DNA of 64,000 nucleotides, from assembly GCF_000701505.1 (NCBI RefSeq), contig NZ_JNJB01000016.1, positions 1 to 64,000 of the forward strand, read 5' to 3'. Of this stretch, positions 53,063 through 62,553 are shown piece by piece. Both the position numbers and the translations under genes were made by a program. The stretch comes from Dyadobacter crusticola DSM 16708. GTDB taxonomy: Bacteria; Bacteroidota; Bacteroidia; Cytophagales; Spirosomataceae. Below the pieces are notes generated by a model that did no database searches, was not told the DNA's origin, and was given only the letters and a program-made list of their open reading frames with translations. Numbering within the stretch: position 1 is the first letter of the stretch; each line of letters opens with the position of its first letter.

Positions 53063-53647
53063 ATGAACCACATTTACACGAGCTGTTCCGATGAAAATAT
53101 CCTTGCGCTGATCCGCGAGCAGGACGATGAACTGGCATTTGAAACGCTTTACAGCCGCTATTTCAAGCCGCTTTTCAACTATGCTTACAGCAAGGTGAAT
53201 GATCAGTTTGCCGCTCAGGAAATCATCCAGGAACTGTTTGTAAACCTCTGGCAGCAGCGCACGACCCTGCATGCAAACTGTTGTCGCTCTCTCCTTTTTA
53301 CCATCGCGAAAAGGCAGGTTATTTCCTTTTACAGGAAAGAATATACCCGGCTCCACCACTACGATCAATGGAAAGCAGAACGCATTGAAGTGGATGATGC
53401 AACTGACCAGCCAGTGCTGGTCGCCGATTTGCAACACAGGTACGAAGAGGGACTGCACCTGCTTCCGGCCAAATGCCAGGAAGTATTCGTGCTCAGCCGG
53501 CAGGGCTTTGCCAACAAGCAGATCGGCGAGCAGCTCGCAATCTCTGAGAAAACCGTCGAGGCACATATCACCCGGGCGCTGCGGGTTTTAAGGTCGCATT
53601 TGAAAGAACATATAATCTCCGCTTTTCTCTTTTCTGTTTTTTTCTGA
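53063..53647 (+). CDS. ECF-type RNA polymerase sigma factor
   Basis: The 194-aa protein has region 2 (AFETLYSRYFKPLFNYAYSK, then AAQEIIQELFVNLWQQRTTL) and region 4 (LPAKCQEVFVLSRQGFANKQ, IGEQLAISEKTVEAHITRAL) of Bacteroidota ECF sigma factors, plus the hydrophobic C-terminal tail often seen in them. It is divergent from the araR-like gene. It precedes a FecR anti-sigma gene by 71 bases and a SusC/SusD pair, so it should activate that transport locus when the receptor is occupied. The 215 bases upstream contain GAATTTTG near 53008, one mismatch from the -7 consensus. Confidence 0.93.
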   Translation: MNHIYTSCSDENILALIREQDDELAFETLYSRYFKPLFNYAYSKVNDQFAAQEIIQELFVNLWQQRTTLHANCCRSLLFTIAKRQVISFYRKEYTRLHHYDQWKAERIEVDDATDQPVLVADLQHRYEEGLHLLPAKCQEVFVLSRQGFANKQIGEQLAISEKTVEAHITRALRVLRSHLKEHIISAFLFSVFF

Positions 53648-53718
53648 AAATTTTCACGGGCTGACTAAGGGTTGCGTCTCCGGCGCGCGACTTCCTGTTA
53701 TAAACCATCAGTCCAGCA

Positions 53719-54735
53719 ATGAAGCCAGCCGGTATCCCCCCTTCCCTACTCCAGAAATATCTGACAGACGAATGTACAGAAGCAGAAAAGGCGCAGGTGG
53801 AAGCCTGGTACGAATCGCTGCGCGGTGAAAGCGGATATCTGGACAGGCTGCCGCAGGATGACCAGCAGACATTACAGGATGCGACATTCAGCGAAATTAA
53901 AAACCGTCTGCAGCCGGAAGAGGAAGAAGCGCCCCGCAGATTCAAGCTGGGCTGGCTGATCGGAATTGCTGCGTCCATATTGCTCGCAGTGGGCATTTAC
54001 TTCCAATATCCTGACAAGAAACAGGAAACACAGCCTGAGATATCAGCGGAATTTCAAGAGAAGTCGCTTCAACTGACCACCTTCACAAACGAAGAAAAAC
54101 GCATTGTAATCCACCGGCTGCCCGACAACAGCTCGGTAGCCATGCACCCGGGCGCTGTCATTACCTACCCGCAGCAGTTTGAAGAAAAGCGGCGCGCGGT
54201 TACCTTCTCGGGAGAAGGTTTTTTTGACATTCAGAAAAATCCCGCCAAACCATTCTATATAGAAAGCGGCAAGCTGGTGATCCGCGTGCTGGGTACCAGC
54301 TTCAATGTCAAAGCACCTGTTTCCAGGAAGGTATTTCAGGTTGATGTAGTTACTGGTAGCGTGTCTGTTTTGGCTAAAAATACGGCTGGAACTGCTCAGC
54401 AAGTGATCCTGAAACCGCAGGAGCAGGCACTTTTTGAGCTCTCATCCGGGAAACTGACAGCCCGCCCGATTGCTATCCCATTGCGAAAACCAATTTACGA
54501 ACCAGTCACAATTGTCTTTGAAGAAACCCCGATGAACCAGGTGATAGACCAGCTTGAAAAGCGCTTTAAGGTCAACATCAGTCTCACCAATCCGGGAGTT
54601 GCCCGATGCAGCGTCACTGCGAACTTTGAGTCGCAGCCGCTGAGCAGCATCCTTGAAATGCTTTGTACCACCCTGGATGCCAACTATGTACTTTCCGGAG
54701 AAAACATCACCATCAATGCAATCCCATGTGAATAG
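53719..54735 (+). CDS. FecR-family anti-sigma factor
   Basis: The 338-aa protein has a cytosolic sigma-binding N-terminus, one membrane helix (about residues 75-92; LGWLIGIAASILLAVGIYFQ) and a periplasmic FecR domain (RAVTFSGEGFFDIQKNPAKP, VIRVLGTSFNVKAPVSRKVF), ending in an STN-like module (TIVFEETPMNQVIDQLEKRF). It relays a signal from the SusC-like receptor (next gene, 144 bases on) to the ECF sigma factor. Confidence 0.93.
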   Translation: MKPAGIPPSLLQKYLTDECTEAEKAQVEAWYESLRGESGYLDRLPQDDQQTLQDATFSEIKNRLQPEEEEAPRRFKLGWLIGIAASILLAVGIYFQYPDKKQETQPEISAEFQEKSLQLTTFTNEEKRIVIHRLPDNSSVAMHPGAVITYPQQFEEKRRAVTFSGEGFFDIQKNPAKPFYIESGKLVIRVLGTSFNVKAPVSRKVFQVDVVTGSVSVLAKNTAGTAQQVILKPQEQALFELSSGKLTARPIAIPLRKPIYEPVTIVFEETPMNQVIDQLEKRFKVNISLTNPGVARCSVTANFESQPLSSILEMLCTTLDANYVLSGENITINAIPCE

Positions 54736-54879
54736 CCTGTAACAAAGACCAGCTCAAATCCACAAAAAAACCGAAGGTGTACCACCACCTCCGGTTCAAG
54801 ATTCCATCCTTTTTCCTCGTACCACCGATCAAAAGGATGCATTTATCCAACAGTGCCTAACCATCAGACAATCAAAATT

Positions 54880-57800
54880 ATGCAAAAAACAGTACGTAAC
54901 AAGCCGCTCAATTGGCAAAAGATCATGCGCATTGGACTGCTTCAATGGATCCTTGTCACCATTCTTGCTGGTGGCAGCTACGCGAAAGAGACTACCGCTC
55001 AATCGCTGCTAAGTAAAGACGTGACACTGAGCCTCAAAAACGTCTCATTGAAGGAGGCGCTGAACAAGATTCAGGAAAAGGCAAATACACAATTTGTTTA
55101 CAGCAGCCGCGTATCAGTGCGGGAGCACGTTACGATCGATGTGAAAAATCAGAAATTATCCCGTGTACTCCACCAGCTTTTCACCCCGCTAGGGATTGAA
55201 TACAAAGTAATCAATGAGCAGATTGTTCTGGCAAAAACCCGGACATCAAAAGAAGAAGCCCACATCATTGAACTGGAAGAAAAATTGCAGGAATACGCCA
55301 AACCGCTGGATATCAATGTCAAAGGTACCGTCACAGCGTCCGACGCACAGGGTACGCTGCCGGGTGTGAGCGTGGTTTTGAAAGGCAGTACACAAGGTAC
55401 CACCACCGACAATGACGGAAATTTCTCGCTGACAGTACCCAATCCCGAATCAGTGCTGGTGTTCAGTTTCGTCGGCTATATTTCGCAGGAAGTGGTGGTA
55501 GGAAACCGCTCGCAGGTGAATGTAATCTTGAAATCAGACGATAAAGCATTATCGGAAGTGGTGGTGGTAGGTTATGGTACCCAGAAACGGGTAAACCTGA
55601 CCGGCGCTGTGAGCCAGGTTACTTCGAAAGACCTGGAAAACAGACCATTGAACAATATGTCCCAGATTCTGCAGGGAATGGTGCCCAACCTGAACATTAC
55701 ATTCAGCACGGGCCAGCCGGGATCGGGCGGTAACCTCAATGTACGCGGCGAAACTTCCATTAACGGGGGCGGGCCGCTCGTGCTGATCGACGGTATCCCG
55801 GGCGATATCAACCGGATCAACCCCGGTGATGTGGAGTCTGTTTCGGTTTTGAAAGATGCGGCAGCTTCCGCGATCTACGGGGCGCGGGGTGCATTCGGGG
55901 TAATCCTGGTGACTACCAAAACCGCCAAAAGCGGCAAAACAAGTGTGTCTTACAGCAACAACTTTGGCTGGGGGAAACCAACGGTAAGTACTGATTTCCT
56001 TACAAACGGATACGAGCACACGATGCTCAACGACGAGGCTTTCAAACGCGCGACAGGCAATACTTACACGCGCTACTCGGAAGAAGATTATGCCGAACTG
56101 GAAAAGAGGCGGTATGATAAAACCGAAAATCCCGACCGTCCGTGGACTGTAGTGAAGAATGTGAATGGAAAAGACATTTACAACTACTACGGTAACTACG
56201 ACTGGTGGAATACGATCTTCGACATGCGGGAGCCTTCCATGCAGCACAACCTCAATCTTTCGGGAGGAACGGAGAAGGTCAATTATTTCCTGTCGGGTTC
56301 GGCTTTTCAAAAAGATGGAATTATGCGGATCAATACCGACCGTTTCAATTCCTATACGCTGCGTACAAAAGTCAATGCGCAGCTGACGCCCTGGCTGAAA
56401 GTGAGCAACAATACCCAGTATTTTGATTCAAGATATAAATACCCGGGACTGGAAGGCGGCGCCAATTCTAATTTCGTGGCGATTACGGTACACGCCATGC
56501 CGGCGTATGCACCACGGAATCCGGACGGAACTGCTACCTATAATACATTAAAAAACAACTACTCCATTGGTGACGGGTTGTTTGCCAATTTGTTAAAAGG
56601 CGCTGCCGGCGGTGAAAAGAAAGTACACGAGCTGACGACGATCAACACGGTGACAATGGATTTTACCAAAACATGGAACCTGGTTGCCAATCACTCCTAC
56701 TCATTCTACATCGCCGACGACTGGTACCGTGCTGCGGTCGCACAATATTCCATTCAGCCAGGTGTTCTGACGAACGTTCCGAACTACAATACAGACCAGA
56801 TGAAAAAGACTTTCTGGTTTGATCCGATGAATGTAACCAACGTGTATACCTCTTATAATCAGACATTCGGGAAACATTACCTGGCCGGCACGCTGGGAAT
56901 GAACTATGAAAGCAAAAAGCACCAGCGACTTTATGGCGCGCGTAAAAACCTGCTTTCAGAAAGCCTGAATGACCTTAGCCTCGGGACCGGCGAGCAGCTG
57001 ACGGAAGGCGGATCTTACCAGTATTCATTATTCGGTGCATTCTTCCGGGTGAATTACGATTATATGGGCAAGTACCTTTTGGAAGTAAATGGGCGCTATG
57101 ATGGAACTTCGCGTTTCGGAGAAGGTCGTCGCTATGGTTTCTTTCCATCCGTTTCGGCAGGATGGCGGATCAGCGAGGAAAAGTTTTTTGAGCCAGCACG
57201 CGATTTGGTCAACAACTTGAAGATCAGAGCGTCTTACGGAACATTGGGTAACCAGCTTCCTCCTAAATTCAATGATAATCCGAGTTCGGCAAGCTTTTAT
57301 CCATACATATCGGCTATGCCAACCTCATTGTCGACTTGGATGACAAATGGCCAGAAGTTGAATTACGTTAATAATCCGAACCCTATCTCACCAAATTTAA
57401 CTTGGGAGACTGCTACTACTTCCAACATTGGTATCGACACAGACTTGTTCAAAAGCAAGCTGAACTTGTCTTTTGACGCATATATCCGGAAAACGAGGGA
57501 TATGCTGATACCTGGAAAAGTACTGCCTTCGGTTTACGGCGCAACTGTACCTACGCAGAATGCGGGCGATCTGGAAACGCGCGGTTTTGAGCTCGCGATC
57601 AATTGGCGCGATCAGTTTAAGCTCGCAGGAAAATCGTTTTCTTATAATGCGTCATTCATTTTGTCTGACTCAAAATCCAAGATTACCAAATTCGATAACC
57701 CGAACCAGATCCTTTCCAACCGCTATGAAGGTCAGACGATCGGCGAGATGTGGGGCTATTCGATTGATGGTTTTTTCAAAACAAATGAGGAAGCACAAGC

Positions 57801-58491
57801 TTATACCGTCGATCAGACAATCGTGAATAAGCAGCGTCTGAGCGCGCCGGGCGAATGGAGCAAGCTGCAAGCGGGCGATCTGAAATTCATTGATGTAAAT
57901 GGTGATGGTAAAATTTCAGAAGGCGCGAATACATTGGCCGATCACGGCGATTTGAAAATCATCGGTAACACCAGCGCGAGATTTCGCTACGGGATTAATT
58001 TAGGCGCTTCCTGGGGCGGGTTCGACTTCTCTGCATTGGCGCAGGGCATTCTTCGGAAGCACTGGTACCCGGGTGCAAATGCCGACAAATTCTGGGGACC
58101 TTACTCGCGTCCATACTATTCTTTCATTCCAAGAGAATTTGAAAAAGACGTTTGGACACCCGAAAACCAGGATGCTTACTTCCCTATCCTTCGTGGCTAC
58201 ACCGCATTAAACGGCGGCGGTGACCTGAATGCAAGAAACGACCGGTACGTGCAGAATGTAGGTTACCTGAGGTTGAAAAACGTCGTGATCGGGTATACCA
58301 TTCCTGCCAGCATTACCAAAAGAGTGCGCATTCCGAATGCGCGGATTTATGTCAGCGGTGAGAACCTGCTGACTTACACGCCACTCAGAACAAAATACAT
58401 CGACCCGGAACAATTTGACGGAGACAGTGTCAACGGGCGTACTTACCCGCTTGCGAAAACCTATTCTGCTGGTCTGAGTATCAATTTCTAA
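54880..58491 (+). CDS. SusC/RagA-family TonB-dependent receptor with STN signalling domain
   Basis: From ATG 54880 (a GTG 27 bases upstream is less likely) the product is about 1203 aa: a signal region, an STN domain (about 40-110; LSLKNVSLKEALNKIQEKAN) that signals to FecR, a carboxypeptidase-regulatory domain (about 140-215; TLPGVSVVLKGSTQGTTTDN), the SusC signature ALSEVVVVGYGTQKRVNLTG, a plug (LNVRGETSINGGGPLVLIDG) and a barrel ending in GLSINF. It should import a ligand together with the SusD-like lipoprotein encoded 29 bases downstream. The two following phosphoesterases suggest a phosphorylated ligand. Confidence 0.96.
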   Translation: MQKTVRNKPLNWQKIMRIGLLQWILVTILAGGSYAKETTAQSLLSKDVTLSLKNVSLKEALNKIQEKANTQFVYSSRVSVREHVTIDVKNQKLSRVLHQLFTPLGIEYKVINEQIVLAKTRTSKEEAHIIELEEKLQEYAKPLDINVKGTVTASDAQGTLPGVSVVLKGSTQGTTTDNDGNFSLTVPNPESVLVFSFVGYISQEVVVGNRSQVNVILKSDDKALSEVVVVGYGTQKRVNLTGAVSQVTSKDLENRPLNNMSQILQGMVPNLNITFSTGQPGSGGNLNVRGETSINGGGPLVLIDGIPGDINRINPGDVESVSVLKDAAASAIYGARGAFGVILVTTKTAKSGKTSVSYSNNFGWGKPTVSTDFLTNGYEHTMLNDEAFKRATGNTYTRYSEEDYAELEKRRYDKTENPDRPWTVVKNVNGKDIYNYYGNYDWWNTIFDMREPSMQHNLNLSGGTEKVNYFLSGSAFQKDGIMRINTDRFNSYTLRTKVNAQLTPWLKVSNNTQYFDSRYKYPGLEGGANSNFVAITVHAMPAYAPRNPDGTATYNTLKNNYSIGDGLFANLLKGAAGGEKKVHELTTINTVTMDFTKTWNLVANHSYSFYIADDWYRAAVAQYSIQPGVLTNVPNYNTDQMKKTFWFDPMNVTNVYTSYNQTFGKHYLAGTLGMNYESKKHQRLYGARKNLLSESLNDLSLGTGEQLTEGGSYQYSLFGAFFRVNYDYMGKYLLEVNGRYDGTSRFGEGRRYGFFPSVSAGWRISEEKFFEPARDLVNNLKIRASYGTLGNQLPPKFNDNPSSASFYPYISAMPTSLSTWMTNGQKLNYVNNPNPISPNLTWETATTSNIGIDTDLFKSKLNLSFDAYIRKTRDMLIPGKVLPSVYGATVPTQNAGDLETRGFELAINWRDQFKLAGKSFSYNASFILSDSKSKITKFDNPNQILSNRYEGQTIGEMWGYSIDGFFKTNEEAQAYTVDQTIVNKQRLSAPGEWSKLQAGDLKFIDVNGDGKISEGANTLADHGDLKIIGNTSARFRYGINLGASWGGFDFSALAQGILRKHWYPGANADKFWGPYSRPYYSFIPREFEKDVWTPENQDAYFPILRGYTALNGGGDLNARNDRYVQNVGYLRLKNVVIGYTIPASITKRVRIPNARIYVSGENLLTYTPLRTKYIDPEQFDGDSVNGRTYPLAKTYSAGLSINF

Positions 58492-58520
58492 TCCGGTCTC
58501 AAAAAATTTAAAATACTGAT

Positions 58521-60257
58521 ATGAAAAAGTTAATCGCCATTATAGTCCTCAGTATCGGGCTGGCTTCGTGTGACCTGAACGAGCTCCCTATGGATGCTAT
58601 TTCTCCCGAAACTTTCTTTAAAACCGAGAACGATCTTTTGCTTTACACCAACTCATTTTACAATATGCTCCCGGGCGCAGAAGATGTGTATAATGAGGAT
58701 GTGGATAATGTGGTAAAAAACAACCTGCGAGACGAGTTGCAGGGAACGCGCATTGTGCCAACGAACGGCGGCGGGTGGACCTGGACTAATTTAAGAAATA
58801 TCAATTACTTCCTGGCGAATTCGGGTAAATGTCAGGACAAGAATGCAGTGATCAAATACAACGGAATCGCACGTTTCTTCCGGGCCTATTTCTATTTCAA
58901 TATGGTAAAAAGGTTTGGCGATGTACCCTGGTATTCCAGCACAATTGAGGTGGAAGATCAGGAAATGCTGACCAAAGCACGCGATCCGCGAACATTGGTT
59001 ATGGACTCAGTGATGGCCGACCTGGAATATGCGACACTTGCACTTGGCGCCACTACTACCCGCCAGGTAAATACGATCACCAAATGGACAGTACTTGCAT
59101 TGAAATCGCGCGTTGGGCTTTATGAAGGTACTTTCAGAAAGTATCATACTGAGTTCAACCTGCCGGATGCAGAAAAATTCCTGGACGCAAGTATCGCAGC
59201 TTCACAGGACCTGATGACCAACAGCGGCTATTCCATCTACAAGGCAACTCCCGAAACAGCTTACCTGAAACTGTTTTCTGCCGACAATGCAATTGCAGAC
59301 GAGATTATACTCGCCCGCGATTTCAGCGACGAGTTGCAGGTTTACCACAACCTGAATTATTACACAATGACAGCTTCCTATGGTAAGCCGGGTTTGGAGA
59401 AAAAGCTGGTCAACAGTTACCTGATGAAAGACGGATCGCGGTTTACCGATATCAAAGGTTACGAAACGATGCAGTTTTTTGAGGAAACACAAAATCGCGA
59501 CCCGCGACTTTCACAGACGATCCGCACGCCGGGCTACACGCGCATTGGCGAAACTACCCAGCTTGTTCCCGAATTCGGCGCGACGGTTACGGGTTATCAA
59601 TTGATCAAATTCGTTTCGGAACCCAAATGGGATACTTTCAACAAGGATATTACGGATATGCCTATTTTCAGGTACGCCGAAGTGCTGCTGAACTATGCCG
59701 AAGCGAAAGCAGAGAAAGGTACGCTGACGCAGGAGGATTTGGAGATTTCAACCAAACTCATCCGCGAACGTGTAGGAATGCCGAACATTAATATGGTCAA
59801 TGCAAATGCAAAACCTGATCCTTATCAGGCGCAGATGTATACCAAGTTGAGCGGGAAGAATGCGGGCGTGATCCTGGAAATACGCCGCGAGAGAAGAGTG
59901 GAACTGGTGATGGAAAATTTCCTTAGGTGGGATGATATCATCCGCTGGAAAGAGGGACAGCTTTTGACCAAACAATTCAAAGGAATGTATTTCCCTGGTC
60001 CGGGTAACTACGATCTGGATAAAAACGGGAAAGTGGATCTTGTGATTTATGAAGGCACAAAACCGACTGTTCCCGGCGCACAACTGCTGAAACTGGGCAG
60101 CGAAATCCTGCTCGAAAACGGAAATAAAGGTGGTAACATCGTTGTGAACGGACATATCAACAAGAAGTTCGACGAGAACAGGGATTACCTCTACCCGATC
60201 CCGAAACAGGAGCGGCTGCTGAATACCAACCTGACGCAAAACCCGAACTGGGAGTAA
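58521..60257 (+). CDS. SusD/RagB-family nutrient-binding lipoprotein
   Basis: The 578-aa protein has a lipoprotein signal (MKKLIAIIVLSIGLASC), the SusD opening LNELPMDAISPETFF, TPR-like helices with GIARFFRAYFYFNMVKRFGD (about 115-135), and the C-terminal ILEIRRERRVELVMENFLRW and YLYPIPKQERLLNTNLTQNP motifs. It caps the SusC barrel on the cell surface and captures the ligand. Confidence 0.96.
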   Translation: MKKLIAIIVLSIGLASCDLNELPMDAISPETFFKTENDLLLYTNSFYNMLPGAEDVYNEDVDNVVKNNLRDELQGTRIVPTNGGGWTWTNLRNINYFLANSGKCQDKNAVIKYNGIARFFRAYFYFNMVKRFGDVPWYSSTIEVEDQEMLTKARDPRTLVMDSVMADLEYATLALGATTTRQVNTITKWTVLALKSRVGLYEGTFRKYHTEFNLPDAEKFLDASIAASQDLMTNSGYSIYKATPETAYLKLFSADNAIADEIILARDFSDELQVYHNLNYYTMTASYGKPGLEKKLVNSYLMKDGSRFTDIKGYETMQFFEETQNRDPRLSQTIRTPGYTRIGETTQLVPEFGATVTGYQLIKFVSEPKWDTFNKDITDMPIFRYAEVLLNYAEAKAEKGTLTQEDLEISTKLIRERVGMPNINMVNANAKPDPYQAQMYTKLSGKNAGVILEIRRERRVELVMENFLRWDDIIRWKEGQLLTKQFKGMYFPGPGNYDLDKNGKVDLVIYEGTKPTVPGAQLLKLGSEILLENGNKGGNIVVNGHINKKFDENRDYLYPIPKQERLLNTNLTQNPNWE

Positions 60258-60293
60258 AGTACGAAACCGACTATTCCTAAATCCTTATCTATT

Positions 60294-61526
60294 ATGCTTT
60301 CAGACAGAAGGTCTTTTCTTGAAAAAATGTCTCAGATCGGCGCATTGAGCTTACTTCCGCTCAGTGCGTCACAAGCCGCGGCTGCATTGGATAACAATCA
60401 GGCAGCTGAGGAAAAAAAACATTTCGTAGCAGGTCCGTACCTCCAAAATATGGGTACCGATGAAGTAACAATCATGTGGATCACGCACAAGAACTGTTTC
60501 AGCTGGGTGGAGTACGGCGCGGGCACTTACACCAGCATGCGTGAATTTGGTTACACAAATGGTTTGATCGAAGCCAATAACCGCATTAACAAGATCACGC
60601 TCAGAAACCTGAAACCCGGTACTGACCACAAGTACAAGATTGTTTCGACTGAAATAGCAGGCTATAAAGGTTCAAGGGTTGAATTTGGGGAGACGATTTC
60701 TAGTGCGCTTTTGAGCTTCAAAACACCGGCCGAAAATGAAGAAGAATTCAAAATGGTCATTTTTAACGACATTCACGACAGGCCGCAGATTATCCCGCAG
60801 CTGCTGTACCGCCACGGGTACACCGGCAACACGCGCGACTATGATTTTGTGGTTTTCAACGGTGATTGCTTTGACTGGGTGAGTGAAGAACAGCAAATGA
60901 TCGACCACCTCATTAAACCTTGCGTGGACATTTTCGCGACTGAACTTCCATTCATTCTGACGCAGGGTAACCACGAATGCCGCGGCAGCTTCTCGCGTCA
61001 CATTCCTGACTATTATGCTTATCCTGAAAACAAATACTATTATGCATTCACGCGCGGGCCGGTGCGGTTTGTGGTACTGGATTCAGGTGAAGATAAGGCT
61101 GACGATGCGGTGGATTACGGCGGGCTGATCGCATTTGACCGCTACCGCGAAACGCAGAAGAAATGGCTCGAAAAAGAAGTGGAATCTACGGAGTTCAAAA
61201 AGGCCGATTTCAGGGTAGTACTGATCCACATTTCGCCTTACCATTCCGGTGAGTGGCATGGTACACTGCATTGCCGCCATCTTTTCGGTCCGGTGCTGAA
61301 CAAAGCCAAAATTGATTTACAGATATCCGGTCACACGCACCGGTACATGACGCACGAACCAGACGCCGACCACAATTTCCCGATCGTAATTGGCGGCGGC
61401 CCATTGGAAGGGAAGCGGACATTGATCAAGCTGCACGCCACGAAAAAGCAGTTGGATTTGAAAATGATCCGTGACGATGGTGAGGTTGTAGGAAAGTTTT
61501 TAATTGCGAGAAAAGGGAAAAGTTAA
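60294..61526 (+). CDS. Exported metallophosphoesterase, purple-acid-phosphatase-like
   Basis: The 410-aa protein starts with a Tat-type signal (SDRRSFLEKMSQIGALSLLP), then a fibronectin-III-like domain (about 45-150; YLQNMGTDEVTIMWIT) and a calcineurin-like domain with FNDIHD, NGDCFDW, TQGNHE, LIHISPYHSG and SGHTHR (about 155-375). It would release phosphate from an organic ester in the periplasm or outside the cell. It follows susD by 36 bases, so it is part of the uptake operon. Confidence 0.9.
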   Translation: MLSDRRSFLEKMSQIGALSLLPLSASQAAAALDNNQAAEEKKHFVAGPYLQNMGTDEVTIMWITHKNCFSWVEYGAGTYTSMREFGYTNGLIEANNRINKITLRNLKPGTDHKYKIVSTEIAGYKGSRVEFGETISSALLSFKTPAENEEEFKMVIFNDIHDRPQIIPQLLYRHGYTGNTRDYDFVVFNGDCFDWVSEEQQMIDHLIKPCVDIFATELPFILTQGNHECRGSFSRHIPDYYAYPENKYYYAFTRGPVRFVVLDSGEDKADDAVDYGGLIAFDRYRETQKKWLEKEVESTEFKKADFRVVLIHISPYHSGEWHGTLHCRHLFGPVLNKAKIDLQISGHTHRYMTHEPDADHNFPIVIGGGPLEGKRTLIKLHATKKQLDLKMIRDDGEVVGKFLIARKGKS

Positions 61527-61549
61527 CACCTTTGTCGCCTCGCTAAAGC

Positions 61550-61577
61550 TTTGTCACCCTGAGCTCAGGGTGACAAA
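61550..61577. repeat. 28-bp perfect palindrome
   Basis: TTTGTCACCCTGAG is followed directly by its exact complement. It lies between the two phosphoesterase genes and could act as a terminator or attenuator. Its sequence is like dispersed palindromes often found in Bacteroidota spacers. Confidence 0.75.
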
Positions 61578-61623
61578 GGTGAGCTCAAAATGCATAGTAT
61601 ATAGTCATTATAAAATCCACATC

Positions 61624-62463
61624 ATGAAACGACTAATCTTTCCTTTATTATTGTTCTTCGCTTTATCAAATGTCACCTTTGCCCAAAAAGGCACCATCAA
61701 CATTGCGAGCTACAATCTCCGGTACAACACGGCCAACGATGGCGTCAATGCCTGGCCTAATAGAAAAGAAAATGTAAAAGCCCTGATCCGCTTTCATGAA
61801 TTCGACATTTTTGGTGTGCAGGAAGCGTTGATCGGGCAGTTGAAAGACGTAGCTGAACTTCCTGAATTTGCATTCTATGGAAAAGGCCGCGATGATGGGA
61901 AGGAAGGCGGAGAGCATTCAGCTATTTTTTACAAAAAAGACCGTTTTAAACTTTTAAAATCAGGTGATTTCTGGTTGAGTGAAACACCGGACAAACCTGG
62001 GAAAGGCTGGGACGCTACCTGCTGCAACCGGATTTGCTCCTGGGGCAAGTTCCAGGATCTCGAAACGAAAAAGGAGTTCTTCTTTTTCAATGTGCATTTT
62101 GATCACCAGGGCGTGGAAGCGCGGAAACAGTCGGGCCAATTGATGGTGAAAAAAATCAATGAAATTGCAGGCAAATCGACCGTGATCCTGACAGGCGATT
62201 TTAACTCAACACCTGACACAGAGCAGATCAAAGCAATTCAGGGAATTCTGGGCGATGCACATGAGGTAACCAAACAGCCTCCTTACGGACCTGAAGGCAC
62301 CTTCAACAGCTTCAAGTTCGACGCCAAAATGGAAAATCGCATTGACTATATTTTTGTAAGCAAGAATGTGGATGTACTGAAATACGGCGTTCTGACAGAT
62401 GCCAAAGAACAACGTTACCCTTCTGATCACCAGCCCGTGGTCATTAAGGCGCTTATCAAATAG
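61624..62463 (+). CDS. Secreted endonuclease/exonuclease/phosphatase-family enzyme
   Basis: ATG 61624 starts a signal peptide (MKRLIFPLLLFFALSNVTFA); the frame is open upstream, but that part is spacer and palindrome. The mature enzyme has the EEP catalytic set: ASYNLRYN, FGVQEAL (Glu), NVHFDHQG (His), LTGDFNSTPD (Asp, Asn), RIDYIFVS and SDHQPVVI (final Asp-His). The fold covers nucleases, sphingomyelinases and inositol phosphatases. Secreted Bacteroidota members usually act as phospho(di)esterases. Its place after the phosphoesterase gene supports a role in degrading the same phosphorylated substrate. Confidence 0.88.
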   Translation: MKRLIFPLLLFFALSNVTFAQKGTINIASYNLRYNTANDGVNAWPNRKENVKALIRFHEFDIFGVQEALIGQLKDVAELPEFAFYGKGRDDGKEGGEHSAIFYKKDRFKLLKSGDFWLSETPDKPGKGWDATCCNRICSWGKFQDLETKKEFFFFNVHFDHQGVEARKQSGQLMVKKINEIAGKSTVILTGDFNSTPDTEQIKAIQGILGDAHEVTKQPPYGPEGTFNSFKFDAKMENRIDYIFVSKNVDVLKYGVLTDAKEQRYPSDHQPVVIKALIK

Positions 62464-62553
62464 TTGATTGAAGCATGTATGAAAGTTGGGCGTGGTGACA
62501 AACTGCGCCCAACTTTTTTTCGTTAAATTGAGGACGAACGTCAGTCCACATCC

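Noticed and set aside
52928..53566. 212-aa minus-strand ORF
   Set aside because: It lies antisense to the ECF sigma gene, whose sigma-2 and sigma-4 motifs are clear; the minus frame has no family-like features.
55549..56310. 253-aa minus-strand ORF
   Set aside because: Antisense shadow of the SusC-like receptor, with Arg/His/Val-rich composition typical of reverse frames.
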